A stretch of DNA of 5,665 nucleotides. Source: Flavimaricola sp. GTDB lineage: Bacteria; Pseudomonadota; Alphaproteobacteria; Rhodobacterales; Rhodobacteraceae. Location of the stretch: the NCBI GenBank assembly GCA_023300365.1, contig JALZWD010000047.1:1-5665 (forward strand). The letters are read 5' to 3'. The notes beneath the pieces were generated by a model, which was not told the DNA's origin, made no database searches, and saw only the letters and a list, made by a program, of their open reading frames with translations. Shown one piece after another: positions 1-5,665 of this stretch; within the stretch, counting starts at the first letter, position 1; every line of letters begins with the position of its first letter. The position numbers and the translations under genes were made by a program.

Positions 1-837
1 GACTGTGGCCCAGACAACAGCCAACGCGGCGGCGACCAGTGCAAATAACAAGCTATTTTTGGTGATATCTGTCGTGCGATCTAAGACCGAGAATATCAGT
101 GGGTGCACCAGATAGACCCCCATTGCCGAAGCAGCGGCAAAATCAGAGGCCCGTGTGCGGGGGAGGGAGATCAGATCACAAGCTAAAAGTGCCGCCAAGG
201 CAAGAGCAAGCTGGGGGAGCCCATCAGAATAGCCCAATACCGTGGCCACAAGGGTAAAGCAGGCTACCAATCTGATCTGTGCCAAGGGATGATCGCGTAA
301 CAAAGCAAACCCTAATCCCAAACAGCCCGCAGGGGCGATATAGGTCCACTGAGCTAGGGGTATGGCGAATGTTCGTCCCTGTTGGAGGCCTAAAAACACT
401 AATGCAGTCGCGCCCAACCCACAGGCCAGCCCGACCGGATGGGTGGCGTGGGCCGCGCGAACGAGTGGATGTACCAGCAGACAGGCCCCAAATGCAAAGG
501 GCAGGAACCACAAATGTATTGCTGGCCCGGTTAGGATCATGGACAAAGCGAACTCATTGGAAAATGTGGTAGGTGTGAGCGCAACTTCAACAAGTTTGAG
601 CCCGCCGTATAGAGCTGACCAGATCAACCATGGCCGCATCAACCGCGACCAACGCGTGGTCGTATATCCCCTTAAGCTTTGGTGCGCGGCACCGGGCACG
701 GCCATCACCAACATCACCATTAAAAAGAACGGAAGGGCTGCATATCCGACCTGCCCTCCCGGGGCTTGGGCGTGAAACAACACAATCCCAAACGCGGCAA
801 TCAAGCGGGCGTAGTCGTAGCTGGCGTTATGGTTCAT
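1..837 (-). CDS. Acyltransferase-3 family integral membrane protein, C-terminus cut by window edge
   Basis: This is the first 279 residues of a polytopic membrane protein whose frame stays open to the window edge. I translated it directly from the reverse strand. Acyltransferase-3 hallmarks are visible. The N-terminal segment DYARLIAAFGIVLFH ends in the conserved histidine (His22) of the first membrane helix. An Arg-rich turn with RxxRxxR spacing lies at residues 62-68, followed by Pro69. HLWFL lies at 108-112 and YLVHPLIF at 242-249. About ten hydrophobic segments can be counted, the last one truncated, so probably only a short tail is missing. The family moves acetyl, succinyl or other acyl groups across or at the inner membrane onto sugars. 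Given the export genes upstream, O-acylation of the secreted polysaccharide or its lipid-linked unit is the likely role (inference; the acyl group and sugar are unknown). The ATG is preceded by GAGG at 845-848 with 7-base spacing. It lies 130 bases after the barrel gene, behind a possible regulator site. Confidence 0.9.
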   Translation of the reverse strand, partial: MNHNASYDYARLIAAFGIVLFHAQAPGGQVGYAALPFFLMVMLVMAVPGAAHQSLRGYTTTRWSRLMRPWLIWSALYGGLKLVEVALTPTTFSNEFALSMILTGPAIHLWFLPFAFGACLLVHPLVRAAHATHPVGLACGLGATALVFLGLQQGRTFAIPLAQWTYIAPAGCLGLGFALLRDHPLAQIRLVACFTLVATVLGYSDGLPQLALALAALLACDLISLPRTRASDFAAASAMGVYLVHPLIFSVLDRTTDITKNSLLFALVAAALAVVWATV

Positions 838-923
838 GTCCTATCCTCAAATCTCTTTGGGATAGGGTTGGCGAAACAAGCTTAAAGAACGATTAACTAA
901 ACTTCATCAATCTTAAGGTGGCA

Positions 924-937
924 TTGACTATGATCAA
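924..937. promoter_or_regulatory. FNR/CRP-type palindrome upstream of the acyltransferase gene
   Basis: TTGACTATGATCAA differs at one position from the FNR/FnrL consensus TTGAT-N4-ATCAA. It sits in the 130-base gap between the barrel gene and the acyltransferase gene, centred about 93 bases upstream of the latter's ATG. FNR-like regulators are common in Rhodobacterales, and sites with one deviating half are often functional. No convincing -10/-35 pair lies at the classical distance from it, so this is a candidate based on the palindrome and its position only. A chance match in an AT-rich gap is possible. Confidence 0.35.
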
Positions 938-967
938 TTTTTAGACGGAAAGGAGCCATGTCTCTTC

Positions 968-2251
968 TCAGGGGCGAATGCTGAATTCGCGCTCCATGAT
1001 CACCGACAGAGTGGTGCGCTCGGCGCGCGGGCTGTCTGAGCTGTCGTTGCTTTCGATGCTGACCTCAGCCAAAAGATCCCAATCTGGGGTCAGCTGGTAA
1101 TCAAGTGTGGCCCCGATACTGGCTACGGTGGTTTCTTCGGATGTGCCGGTAAGCTCGGCCCGGGCGAAATCTGCATTTAGGCCGAGTGTGGCCAATGGCG
1201 TCAGCGCATGTTGGGCCCCCATAGACAGAGTAGTTTGCACCTGTTCTGCGCCATCCGCATCCGCACCAAAGCTGCGGTTCAGGCTGGCGTTGACACTGCC
1301 ATTGGGCAAGGGGCGAGCGTAGGTAAAAGTGCCAGTGACAAAAACATCATCTGATGCTGCAGGCTGGGTAAGCCCAACACTTGCGGCCATAGTGACATCA
1401 CCGGGGAGTTGGAAGCTGCGGTTAAAGCTGAGGCCATACCGGGTGCCTACTGTGGTGTCAGTGGTGGTAATGCCAAATCCAATGCTACCGTCGGGGCGCG
1501 CAAAGGTGGTGTCGGCATAGAGTGTTGTGTTCTCTGAGCGCCCAATATCAGATTCAAACGTTTCATGTTCGATCCCAATAAGGGTTTGGTTCACCGGGTT
1601 AATGTCCAAGCGGGCTTCAACGCCCAACGTTGTTGTGTTGCTATCGGTTAGCTCTGGTGTCGTGGCATTTGCAAAGCTCAGATCAGAGACATTGGCACTA
1701 AACGTTAGCCCAAAGGGGCGGTCGTCACGAATAGATAGGCTGGCGCCATAGTTCAGGCCGATCCTATCGCCGGAGCCTGAAAGATCAACAAAATCGTCAG
1801 TGATGATGATATTGCCCAAGTCATCAAGAAAATCAGTAAGTGGATCGATAAAAGTGATGTCCTGTTCGATATAGCTAAGGTTGACCCGAAAGGTGCTGGC
1901 GGCGGCACGGGTCGAGTAACGCAGGGTAAAGCGAGGATCACTCGCGCTAAAATCAAGGCCTTGGTTTCCAGGTGGGTTCACCCCAAACAGCGATGTGGTC
2001 GCCTCAAGCGATAGCTGTGAGGTGCGGGTTTGAGATGCGAGACCAAAAGAGAGATCGGTTGTCGAGCGCAGAGTTGTGCCACGTGACACCGGCGCAAAAC
2101 TTTGGTTTTCAGTTAATGACAATTCTTGCGACAAGCCGAAAGTCAGAAGTACACCTCCGCCATCGTCTTCATCTTGGGCTGATACGGGCATCGTTGAGGC
2201 CACGATGATGGCCAAAATACCCGCGTTGCGCGTCCCTATTTTTTTGATCAC
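968..2251 (-). CDS. Outer-membrane beta-barrel protein, putative polysaccharide-secretion porin
   Basis: A 427-residue secreted protein. A typical signal peptide covers residues 1-25: Lys/Arg-rich start, hydrophobic core AGILAIIVA, and probable signal peptidase I cleavage after VSA before QDEDD. The mature part contains no cysteine. It consists almost entirely of alternating polar/hydrophobic stretches separated by short Asp/Gly/Asn/Pro turns; by eye there are roughly 18-20 beta strands, which fits a transmembrane barrel. The last strand ends in EREF with Phe423, close to the aromatic end expected for BAM-dependent insertion, plus four extra residues. Size and placement next to a short export protein match the outer-membrane barrel of exosortase/PEP-CTERM loci and the Wzp-like porins that pair with truncated export proteins. 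The pore role is inferred. The start is GTG, with AAAGGG nine bases upstream and no better ATG before the signal peptide. An Asp-rich stretch at residues 131-162 may be a long surface loop. A general porin or an adhesion barrel remain alternatives. Confidence 0.85.
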   Translation of the reverse strand: MIKKIGTRNAGILAIIVASTMPVSAQDEDDGGGVLLTFGLSQELSLTENQSFAPVSRGTTLRSTTDLSFGLASQTRTSQLSLEATTSLFGVNPPGNQGLDFSASDPRFTLRYSTRAAASTFRVNLSYIEQDITFIDPLTDFLDDLGNIIITDDFVDLSGSGDRIGLNYGASLSIRDDRPFGLTFSANVSDLSFANATTPELTDSNTTTLGVEARLDINPVNQTLIGIEHETFESDIGRSENTTLYADTTFARPDGSIGFGITTTDTTVGTRYGLSFNRSFQLPGDVTMAASVGLTQPAASDDVFVTGTFTYARPLPNGSVNASLNRSFGADADGAEQVQTTLSMGAQHALTPLATLGLNADFARAELTGTSEETTVASIGATLDYQLTPDWDLLAEVSIESNDSSDSPRAERTTLSVIMEREFSIRP

Positions 2252-2276
2252 CTGTCGCCGCCCTTTATCAATCCTT

Positions 2277-2313
2277 GGCCTGTCCCAAACGCAGTTTGTC
2301 TGCGTTGGCGGCC
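2277..2313 (-). other. Hairpin in the leader of the beta-barrel gene
   Basis: The core is a perfect 7-bp stem, AACGCAG (2288-2294) with CTGCGTT (2300-2306), around a 5-base loop. It extends past a one-base bulge by two G-C pairs, and past an internal loop by an outer GGCC/GGCC pairing (2277-2280 with 2310-2313). It ends about 25 bases before the GTG start, just upstream of the ribosome-binding site, and no T-run follows on the minus strand. A structured 5' leader or an mRNA-stability element is more likely than a terminator. Confidence 0.45.
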
Positions 2314-2332
2314 TAAGGGTGTCTCGTCGTAT

Positions 2333-2369
2333 CTGCCCCTCTTGGACGTGTTGGGTTCAAGAGGGGCAG
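2333..2369 (-). terminator. Perfect 12-bp inverted repeat after the export gene, possible terminator or processing hairpin
   Basis: CTGCCCCTCTTG (2333-2344) and CAAGAGGGGCAG (2358-2369) are exact reverse complements separated by 13 bases. The repeat begins five bases after the TAA of the export gene, where an operon-internal terminator or 3'-end stabiliser would lie. The stem is GC-rich and long, but on the minus strand it is followed by ATACGACG rather than a run of T. Classical intrinsic termination would therefore be weak. Partial read-through, which would set the ratio of export protein to barrel, is a reasonable inference, as is 3'-end protection of the upstream message. A protein-binding palindrome is also possible. 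Confidence 0.5.
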
Positions 2370-2374
2370 GTCGT

Positions 2375-3007
2375 TTATTCAAACAACCGGCGCTGGGGCA
2401 CGATGATCACATCACCGTCTTGCAGACCAGAGGTCCCATTGGGGCTGAGGCCTGCCTCGATCGCATCATAGTTTAGGATAAAGACTGTCTCAGCACCGCT
2501 GCGATCGGCGCGACGCAATTGCACGCGGGAGGTTGCGGCAAAGTTGGAAAAGCCATTCATCTCCGCAAAAAGCTGTAGCACGGTGGTTTCGGGATCCACG
2601 CTCAGTTTGCCAGTATTGCCAGCCTCGCCAATAACATAAATATCGATGGTTGGATCTGGTTCAGGGGCAGTTGGCCCTGTGAGGACTGGTGGATCAACCT
2701 CGACCAAACGCTCAACCGAGACAAAAACACTTGGTGTAGCGGCAAAATTAGAGGCCAACTGGCTGGCAAGATCAGCTTGGATTGCCTCAACCGAGCGTCC
2801 CCGGGCCAATACGGCCCCGGCCAAAGGCACAGTGATGCGTCCATCTGGTGGTACAAGAACCGAACGGTTTAGGGAGCTGTCTTCGATAACTTCAATGCGC
2901 AACACGTCACCGGCGCGAATGCGGTAGTTTTCTTGCGCCACAGAAGCGGTTGTGAACAATAGCGATACCAGCAAAACCAGAGTGGCGCGCAGGGTCAAAA
3001 GTCTCAT
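2375..3007 (-). CDS. Short polysaccharide-export (OPX/Wza-like) periplasmic protein with Poly_export and SLBB domains
   Basis: A 210-residue protein. The signal peptide (residues 1-24, core LVLLVSLLFTTASVA) is probably cut before QENY. A Poly_export domain spans about 27-100, with the family opening YRIRAGDVLRIEV and the hallmark VPPDGRITVPLAG (52-64). A Pro-rich linker (about 103-120) leads to one SLBB domain (about 121-206) with IDIYVIGEAGNTG and a closing LQDGDVIIVPQR. Such proteins form the periplasmic ring through which capsule or exopolysaccharide leaves the cell. Unlike Wza, there is no cysteine and so no lipid anchor. There is only one SLBB domain, and the chain ends right after it, so the C-terminal helix that forms Wza's outer-membrane pore is absent. 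The adjacent barrel gene probably supplies the pore. The ATG at 3007 is chosen because GGAG at 3015-3018 stands 7 bases upstream and the signal peptide begins there; longer starts would add an unlikely polar extension. Confidence 0.92.
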   Translation of the reverse strand: MRLLTLRATLVLLVSLLFTTASVAQENYRIRAGDVLRIEVIEDSSLNRSVLVPPDGRITVPLAGAVLARGRSVEAIQADLASQLASNFAATPSVFVSVERLVEVDPPVLTGPTAPEPDPTIDIYVIGEAGNTGKLSVDPETTVLQLFAEMNGFSNFAATSRVQLRRADRSGAETVFILNYDAIEAGLSPNGTSGLQDGDVIIVPQRRLFE

Positions 3008-3014
3008 GTCATGT

Positions 3015-3018
3015 CTCC
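3015..3018 (-). promoter_or_regulatory. Ribosome-binding site fixing the export gene start
   Basis: On the minus strand TTTGGAGA precedes the ATG at 3007 with seven bases between GGAG and the start codon. The two upstream in-frame candidates, TTG at 3052 and ATG at 3028, have no comparable site, and using them would put polar residues and a Trp-Arg-His stretch before the signal peptide. Confidence 0.75.
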
Positions 3019-3100
3019 AAACGGCCATATTAGCCCCTGATGGGTCACCCAAAGGGACCTGTTATCTCTCTGGTACGCTGCCACACGCGGCCTGGGAACC

Positions 3101-3129
3101 ACCCTATCGGGGTTATGACCCTATTTGGG
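3101..3129. repeat. ATAGGGT direct repeat with overlapping GGGT/ACCC dyads in the export gene leader
   Basis: The heptamer ATAGGGT (minus strand) occurs twice, at 3101-3107 and 3118-3124, with starts 17 bases apart. Between them GGGT at 3110-3113 can pair with either neighbouring ACCC (3101-3104 or 3118-3121), and CCC at 3119-3121 can also pair with GGG at 3127-3129. The element lies in the 175-base gap between the TPR gene and the export gene, about 95-120 bases before the export ATG. It could be an operator or a small RNA switch, but the arms are short and chance is a serious alternative. The rest of this gap shows no convincing promoter or terminator. Confidence 0.25.
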
Positions 3130-3182
3130 CCATGTCGTGCCGAACCTGCAACAATATCTAAGGCCTCTATATAACCGATGTG

Positions 3183-5618
3183 TTATTCCACAGCTTGTAA
3201 GGCTTCAATTGTGCTGGCGGCTGTTTCCATTTGTGGTAGATTCCGGCCTTCCGCAAGCGTGATGGCGCGGGTGAGGGTGGCGATCGCGTCTTCACGGCGC
3301 TCGAGAGCCGCATAGGTCATGCCAAGGTGGAACTGAACCAAAGCTTCATCCGGCAGGCCAGCGGCGGCTGGCTCTAGGGAGGCGAGGGCGACATCATAGT
3401 TGCCTTGCGTATATTCCAACCAACCATATGTGTCCTGCAACGCGGGGATGCCAATGCCACGCAAGCGCCGGGCAATACTATAAGCGCGTTCCAACTCCGC
3501 GGGATCGTCACGGTATGTGGCGATCAGACTTGCCAAGTTATTGGCAACAACCACATCACTGTCATCAAGGGCATATTGCGCCTCATAGATGGCGATCGCC
3601 CCATCATAATCGCCTTCGGCCTCAAGGAAGCTTGCCTTGATTTGCTGTAGTTGAAAGGCTTCCGGATTGGCTTCAAGACCAGCGTTCAAAACATCAAGCG
3701 CCTCTGCGCCCCGATCTTGGATGTTGAGAAGACGGAACAACAGGCGGACCGGCGCTTCTGCTCCGGGGAATTCCGCAGCAACCTCACGGTAGATTTCTTC
3801 GGCGCCAACCAGATCACCTTCGTTGATCCGCATCGTGCCATCCAACATTCGCAACGCAGGATCTTCGGAGAGATCTTCGAGGGCCTCATTTAACATATCG
3901 CGGGCCTGCTCGCGTCGATCAGAGTTCCACAAAGTCATGATAACGGTGACAGTGGCAGCAGAAGGATTGTTCGGATCAACCAGATTGTCTTGAATAATTG
4001 CCAACCCTTCATCGGTCCGGTTTTGTCCGATGAGTGCCGCGGCGCGCAGCGATGCTTCCATCTCGAGCGCTTCAGCTGTGTTGATCTCCAAGAGGACGTC
4101 GCGCAATTGGTCGATATCCGCCCAATCTTGCTGTCCCAGTCTCAATTCAGCAATGTCATTGATAAGCTCGAGGTTGCGTGGTTCAACCCGGAGTGCGTTT
4201 TCCAACACCGCCAGAGCAATAGGTATTTGATTGTCCGAGGCAAGGAAGCGGGCATAAGTCATCGAGGGCCCTGCCGCATTGCCCGAGACTTCAACGGCCA
4301 AGGCAAGCCGCTCACTGGCCAATTCTGATTGTCCCGCCCGTTGGTGTGCACGGGCCATTAACAAGAGTACATCTTGGTTGCGCGGCGCTTGGTCAAGGGC
4401 CACGCGCAAATCGGAAATGGCGCCATCGGGGTCCTCCTCACCGATCTTCCAGTTGGCCCGAAGGAGCAAGGCGCCAACATTGGCGCGGTCTTCAGCAAGA
4501 ACTTCTTCGACAAGGGCGCGGGCCCCAACCTGATCACCTGTTTGAATCAACATCCGTGCTAATTGGTTTTTGATATCGCGGATCTGATCTGAGGGTTCGG
4601 CTCCGTCGAGAATATCTTGCATCTGGGTGATGGCGCCGTCTTGGTCGCCAGTTCCAAACGAAATACCAGCCCTAGTGGCCTGATACCCCAAGCCATTTTC
4701 GGTGCCGTCATTGGCTGTAATCAGGGCGTCCAGCTCGGCCAAAGCCGCTTCCGTCCCGCGGCTGCCTAAGACATAGCGTATCAGATCTGTATGCCCGGCC
4801 GTATTCTCAGTGGGCGGGCCAGCAAGCTCGCGTAAAAATGCTTCGGTGGCGGCATCGTCGCCTTGGCGAACATACCATAAAAACAGGATCCGATGTACTT
4901 CTCTATTATCGGGAAAGAGCGCAAACATTTCATCAAGCTGCGCTTTTGCCGCGTCCTCACGGCCAATGTTGCTAAGCAACTGCATCTTGGCCATTTGGAA
5001 TCGGAATTGCATTGGATCTTGTGCTAATAAAATATCAAGTTCTGGCAGGGCGGCACTTGGGGTGTTGCCACCAATTAAAGCCTCGATCAGAACCTGCCGG
5101 GCTATTTGGTTATCCGGGGTCTCGGTCAACACCTCACGGATATCTTCAACCGCCTCCGCTGCCGCGGCGTCTTCATTGTTAATACGGGCATTACGGAAGG
5201 ATAAGATTGCATTGATGGCGCGGCTACGGGCGGAGTCGGGGTCTTGTTCAAACGCAGCCATACCATGGCGCGTGACCTCATCCCAATCACTGCGGCTGAT
5301 AGCCATTTCCGCCAGACGCTGGCGTATGGGTGTGACCTCGGGGTGTTGCTCAATTAAACGCAGATATTGCCCATAGGCTTCTTGGAAATTGCCACGCTCA
5401 AACTGAGTGTCCGCGTAAAGTTGCCGGGCTTCTAGGTGAAAGCCATCAAATTGAAAGACGTTTTGCAATTCGATTAAAGCGCGGTCAACATCACCATCTT
5501 CCATCAAAGACAGAGCAGACTGGTAATAGCCCTCGGCCTTTTCTTCGGCACTTTCGCATCCGGCCACAAATAGGGCAGTTGAGAGCATCAAAGCGGAGAC
5601 AAGTGATCGTGGGGTCAT
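3183..5618 (-). CDS. Large TPR-repeat lipoprotein, PrsT-like, of an exopolysaccharide locus
   Basis: An 811-residue protein. The N-terminus MTPRS leads into a hydrophobic core and the lipobox VAGC, so Cys21 should be lipidated by signal peptidase II. Glu at position +2 suggests sorting to the outer membrane. The rest is a nearly continuous array of tetratricopeptide repeats. The first is near residues 25-60 (YYQSALSLMEDGDVDRALIE), the second near 62-97, and the last cover about 729-790 (DTYGWLEYTQGNYDVALASL, then FHLGMTYAALERREDAIATL). The length, the lipoprotein start and the C-terminal arrangement (NNLASL, then a TYGWLEY repeat) resemble the PrsT TPR proteins of exosortase/PEP-CTERM loci. 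AlgK and PelB are functional analogues: TPR scaffolds that hold synthase, modification enzymes and the outer-membrane pore together. That role is inferred here. ATG at 5618 is preferred because GGA lies 7 bases upstream. The in-frame ATG at 5630 adds four residues but has no ribosome-binding site. The protein is acidic. No catalytic motif was seen. Confidence 0.9.
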   Translation of the reverse strand: MTPRSLVSALMLSTALFVAGCESAEEKAEGYYQSALSLMEDGDVDRALIELQNVFQFDGFHLEARQLYADTQFERGNFQEAYGQYLRLIEQHPEVTPIRQRLAEMAISRSDWDEVTRHGMAAFEQDPDSARSRAINAILSFRNARINNEDAAAAEAVEDIREVLTETPDNQIARQVLIEALIGGNTPSAALPELDILLAQDPMQFRFQMAKMQLLSNIGREDAAKAQLDEMFALFPDNREVHRILFLWYVRQGDDAATEAFLRELAGPPTENTAGHTDLIRYVLGSRGTEAALAELDALITANDGTENGLGYQATRAGISFGTGDQDGAITQMQDILDGAEPSDQIRDIKNQLARMLIQTGDQVGARALVEEVLAEDRANVGALLLRANWKIGEEDPDGAISDLRVALDQAPRNQDVLLLMARAHQRAGQSELASERLALAVEVSGNAAGPSMTYARFLASDNQIPIALAVLENALRVEPRNLELINDIAELRLGQQDWADIDQLRDVLLEINTAEALEMEASLRAAALIGQNRTDEGLAIIQDNLVDPNNPSAATVTVIMTLWNSDRREQARDMLNEALEDLSEDPALRMLDGTMRINEGDLVGAEEIYREVAAEFPGAEAPVRLLFRLLNIQDRGAEALDVLNAGLEANPEAFQLQQIKASFLEAEGDYDGAIAIYEAQYALDDSDVVVANNLASLIATYRDDPAELERAYSIARRLRGIGIPALQDTYGWLEYTQGNYDVALASLEPAAAGLPDEALVQFHLGMTYAALERREDAIATLTRAITLAEGRNLPQMETAASTIEALQAVE

Positions 5619-5665
5619 CGGATAATCCATGTTGTGAGATAGACAAGGTGGGTAGGCACAGGTTG

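Noticed and set aside
362..775. Plus-strand open frame of 137 codons opposite the acyltransferase gene
   Set aside because: Its predicted product is rich in Arg, Pro, Ala and Trp with no domain or signal features. It lies fully antisense to a gene with clear family motifs.
881..910. Possible promoter for the acyltransferase gene (TTGATG, 18 bases, TTTAAG)
   Set aside because: Each hexamer matches only four of six consensus bases, and the position does not fit the classical spacing to the FNR-like site.
948..969. Imperfect 8-bp hairpin overlapping the stop codon of the barrel gene as a terminator
   Set aside because: It has one mismatch and one wobble pair, and the bases following on the minus strand (CGTCTAAAAA) contain no T-run. 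Too weak to call.
951..984. Plus-strand AGGAG followed by ATG and a short frame (MSLLRGEC)
   Set aside because: Only eight codons, running into the 3' end of the barrel gene on the other strand, with no promoter with a plausible -10. Probably chance.
3008..3052. Longer N-terminus for the export protein, starting at TTG 3052 or ATG 3028
   Set aside because: Neither start has a good ribosome-binding site, and the extra residues are polar and charged. ATG at 3007 has GGAG at 7-base spacing and begins a canonical signal peptide.
3280..3599. GCGATCGC octamers at 3280-3287 and 3592-3599, resembling the cyanobacterial HIP1 repeat
   Set aside because: Only two copies, both inside coding sequence at Ala/Ile codons, and the gene content does not suggest a cyanobacterium.
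4810..5376. Plus-strand open frame of 188 codons opposite the TPR gene
   Set aside because: The Ser/Ala/Arg-rich composition is what a reversed TPR coding strand gives. There is no recognisable domain, and the minus-strand frame is strongly supported.
5619..5630. Start of the TPR lipoprotein at ATG 5630, four residues longer
   Set aside because: No purine-rich site precedes it, and it would put an Asp in the n-region of the lipoprotein signal. It cannot be excluded, and the difference is only four residues.

Overview
The window reads as part of an exopolysaccharide secretion locus from a Gram-negative bacterium. It is most likely an alphaproteobacterium of the Rhodobacterales/Roseobacter type. 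That placement is inferred from the gene content, the Asp/Ala-rich and Lys-poor proteins and the moderate GC content; no taxonomic marker is present. All four genes lie on the minus strand, so the transcriptional order runs from high to low coordinates.

From 5' to 3' the layout is as follows. (1) A large lipoprotein built of tetratricopeptide repeats (3183-5618), resembling the PrsT family of exosortase-linked exopolysaccharide loci. (2) A short periplasmic polysaccharide-export protein with Poly_export and SLBB domains (2375-3007). (3) An outer-membrane beta-barrel protein with a GTG start (968-2251). (4) The N-terminal 279 residues of a membrane acyltransferase of the acyltransferase-3 family (1-837), cut by the window edge. 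The genes are separated by leaders of 175, 123 and 130 bases, unusually roomy for an operon. Two of these leaders carry clear dyad symmetry: a perfect 12-bp inverted repeat and a second hairpin before the barrel gene, and an FNR-box-like palindrome before the acyltransferase gene. The third holds short ATAGGGT repeats.

Taken together, the genes suggest the outer part of a secretion path. The export protein lacks both a lipobox and the C-terminal membrane-spanning helix of Wza, so it probably cannot cross the outer membrane alone. The adjacent beta-barrel is the obvious candidate for the actual pore. The TPR lipoprotein would act as a periplasmic scaffold, and the acyltransferase would decorate the polymer or its lipid-linked precursor. 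The same trio (TPR protein, short export protein, beta-barrel) is known from exosortase/PEP-CTERM-type loci, so an exosortase gene and polymerisation or glycosyltransferase genes may lie just outside the window.

No RNA genes, mobile elements, CRISPR arrays or origins were seen. Plus-strand open frames appear to be antisense shadows of the four genes.
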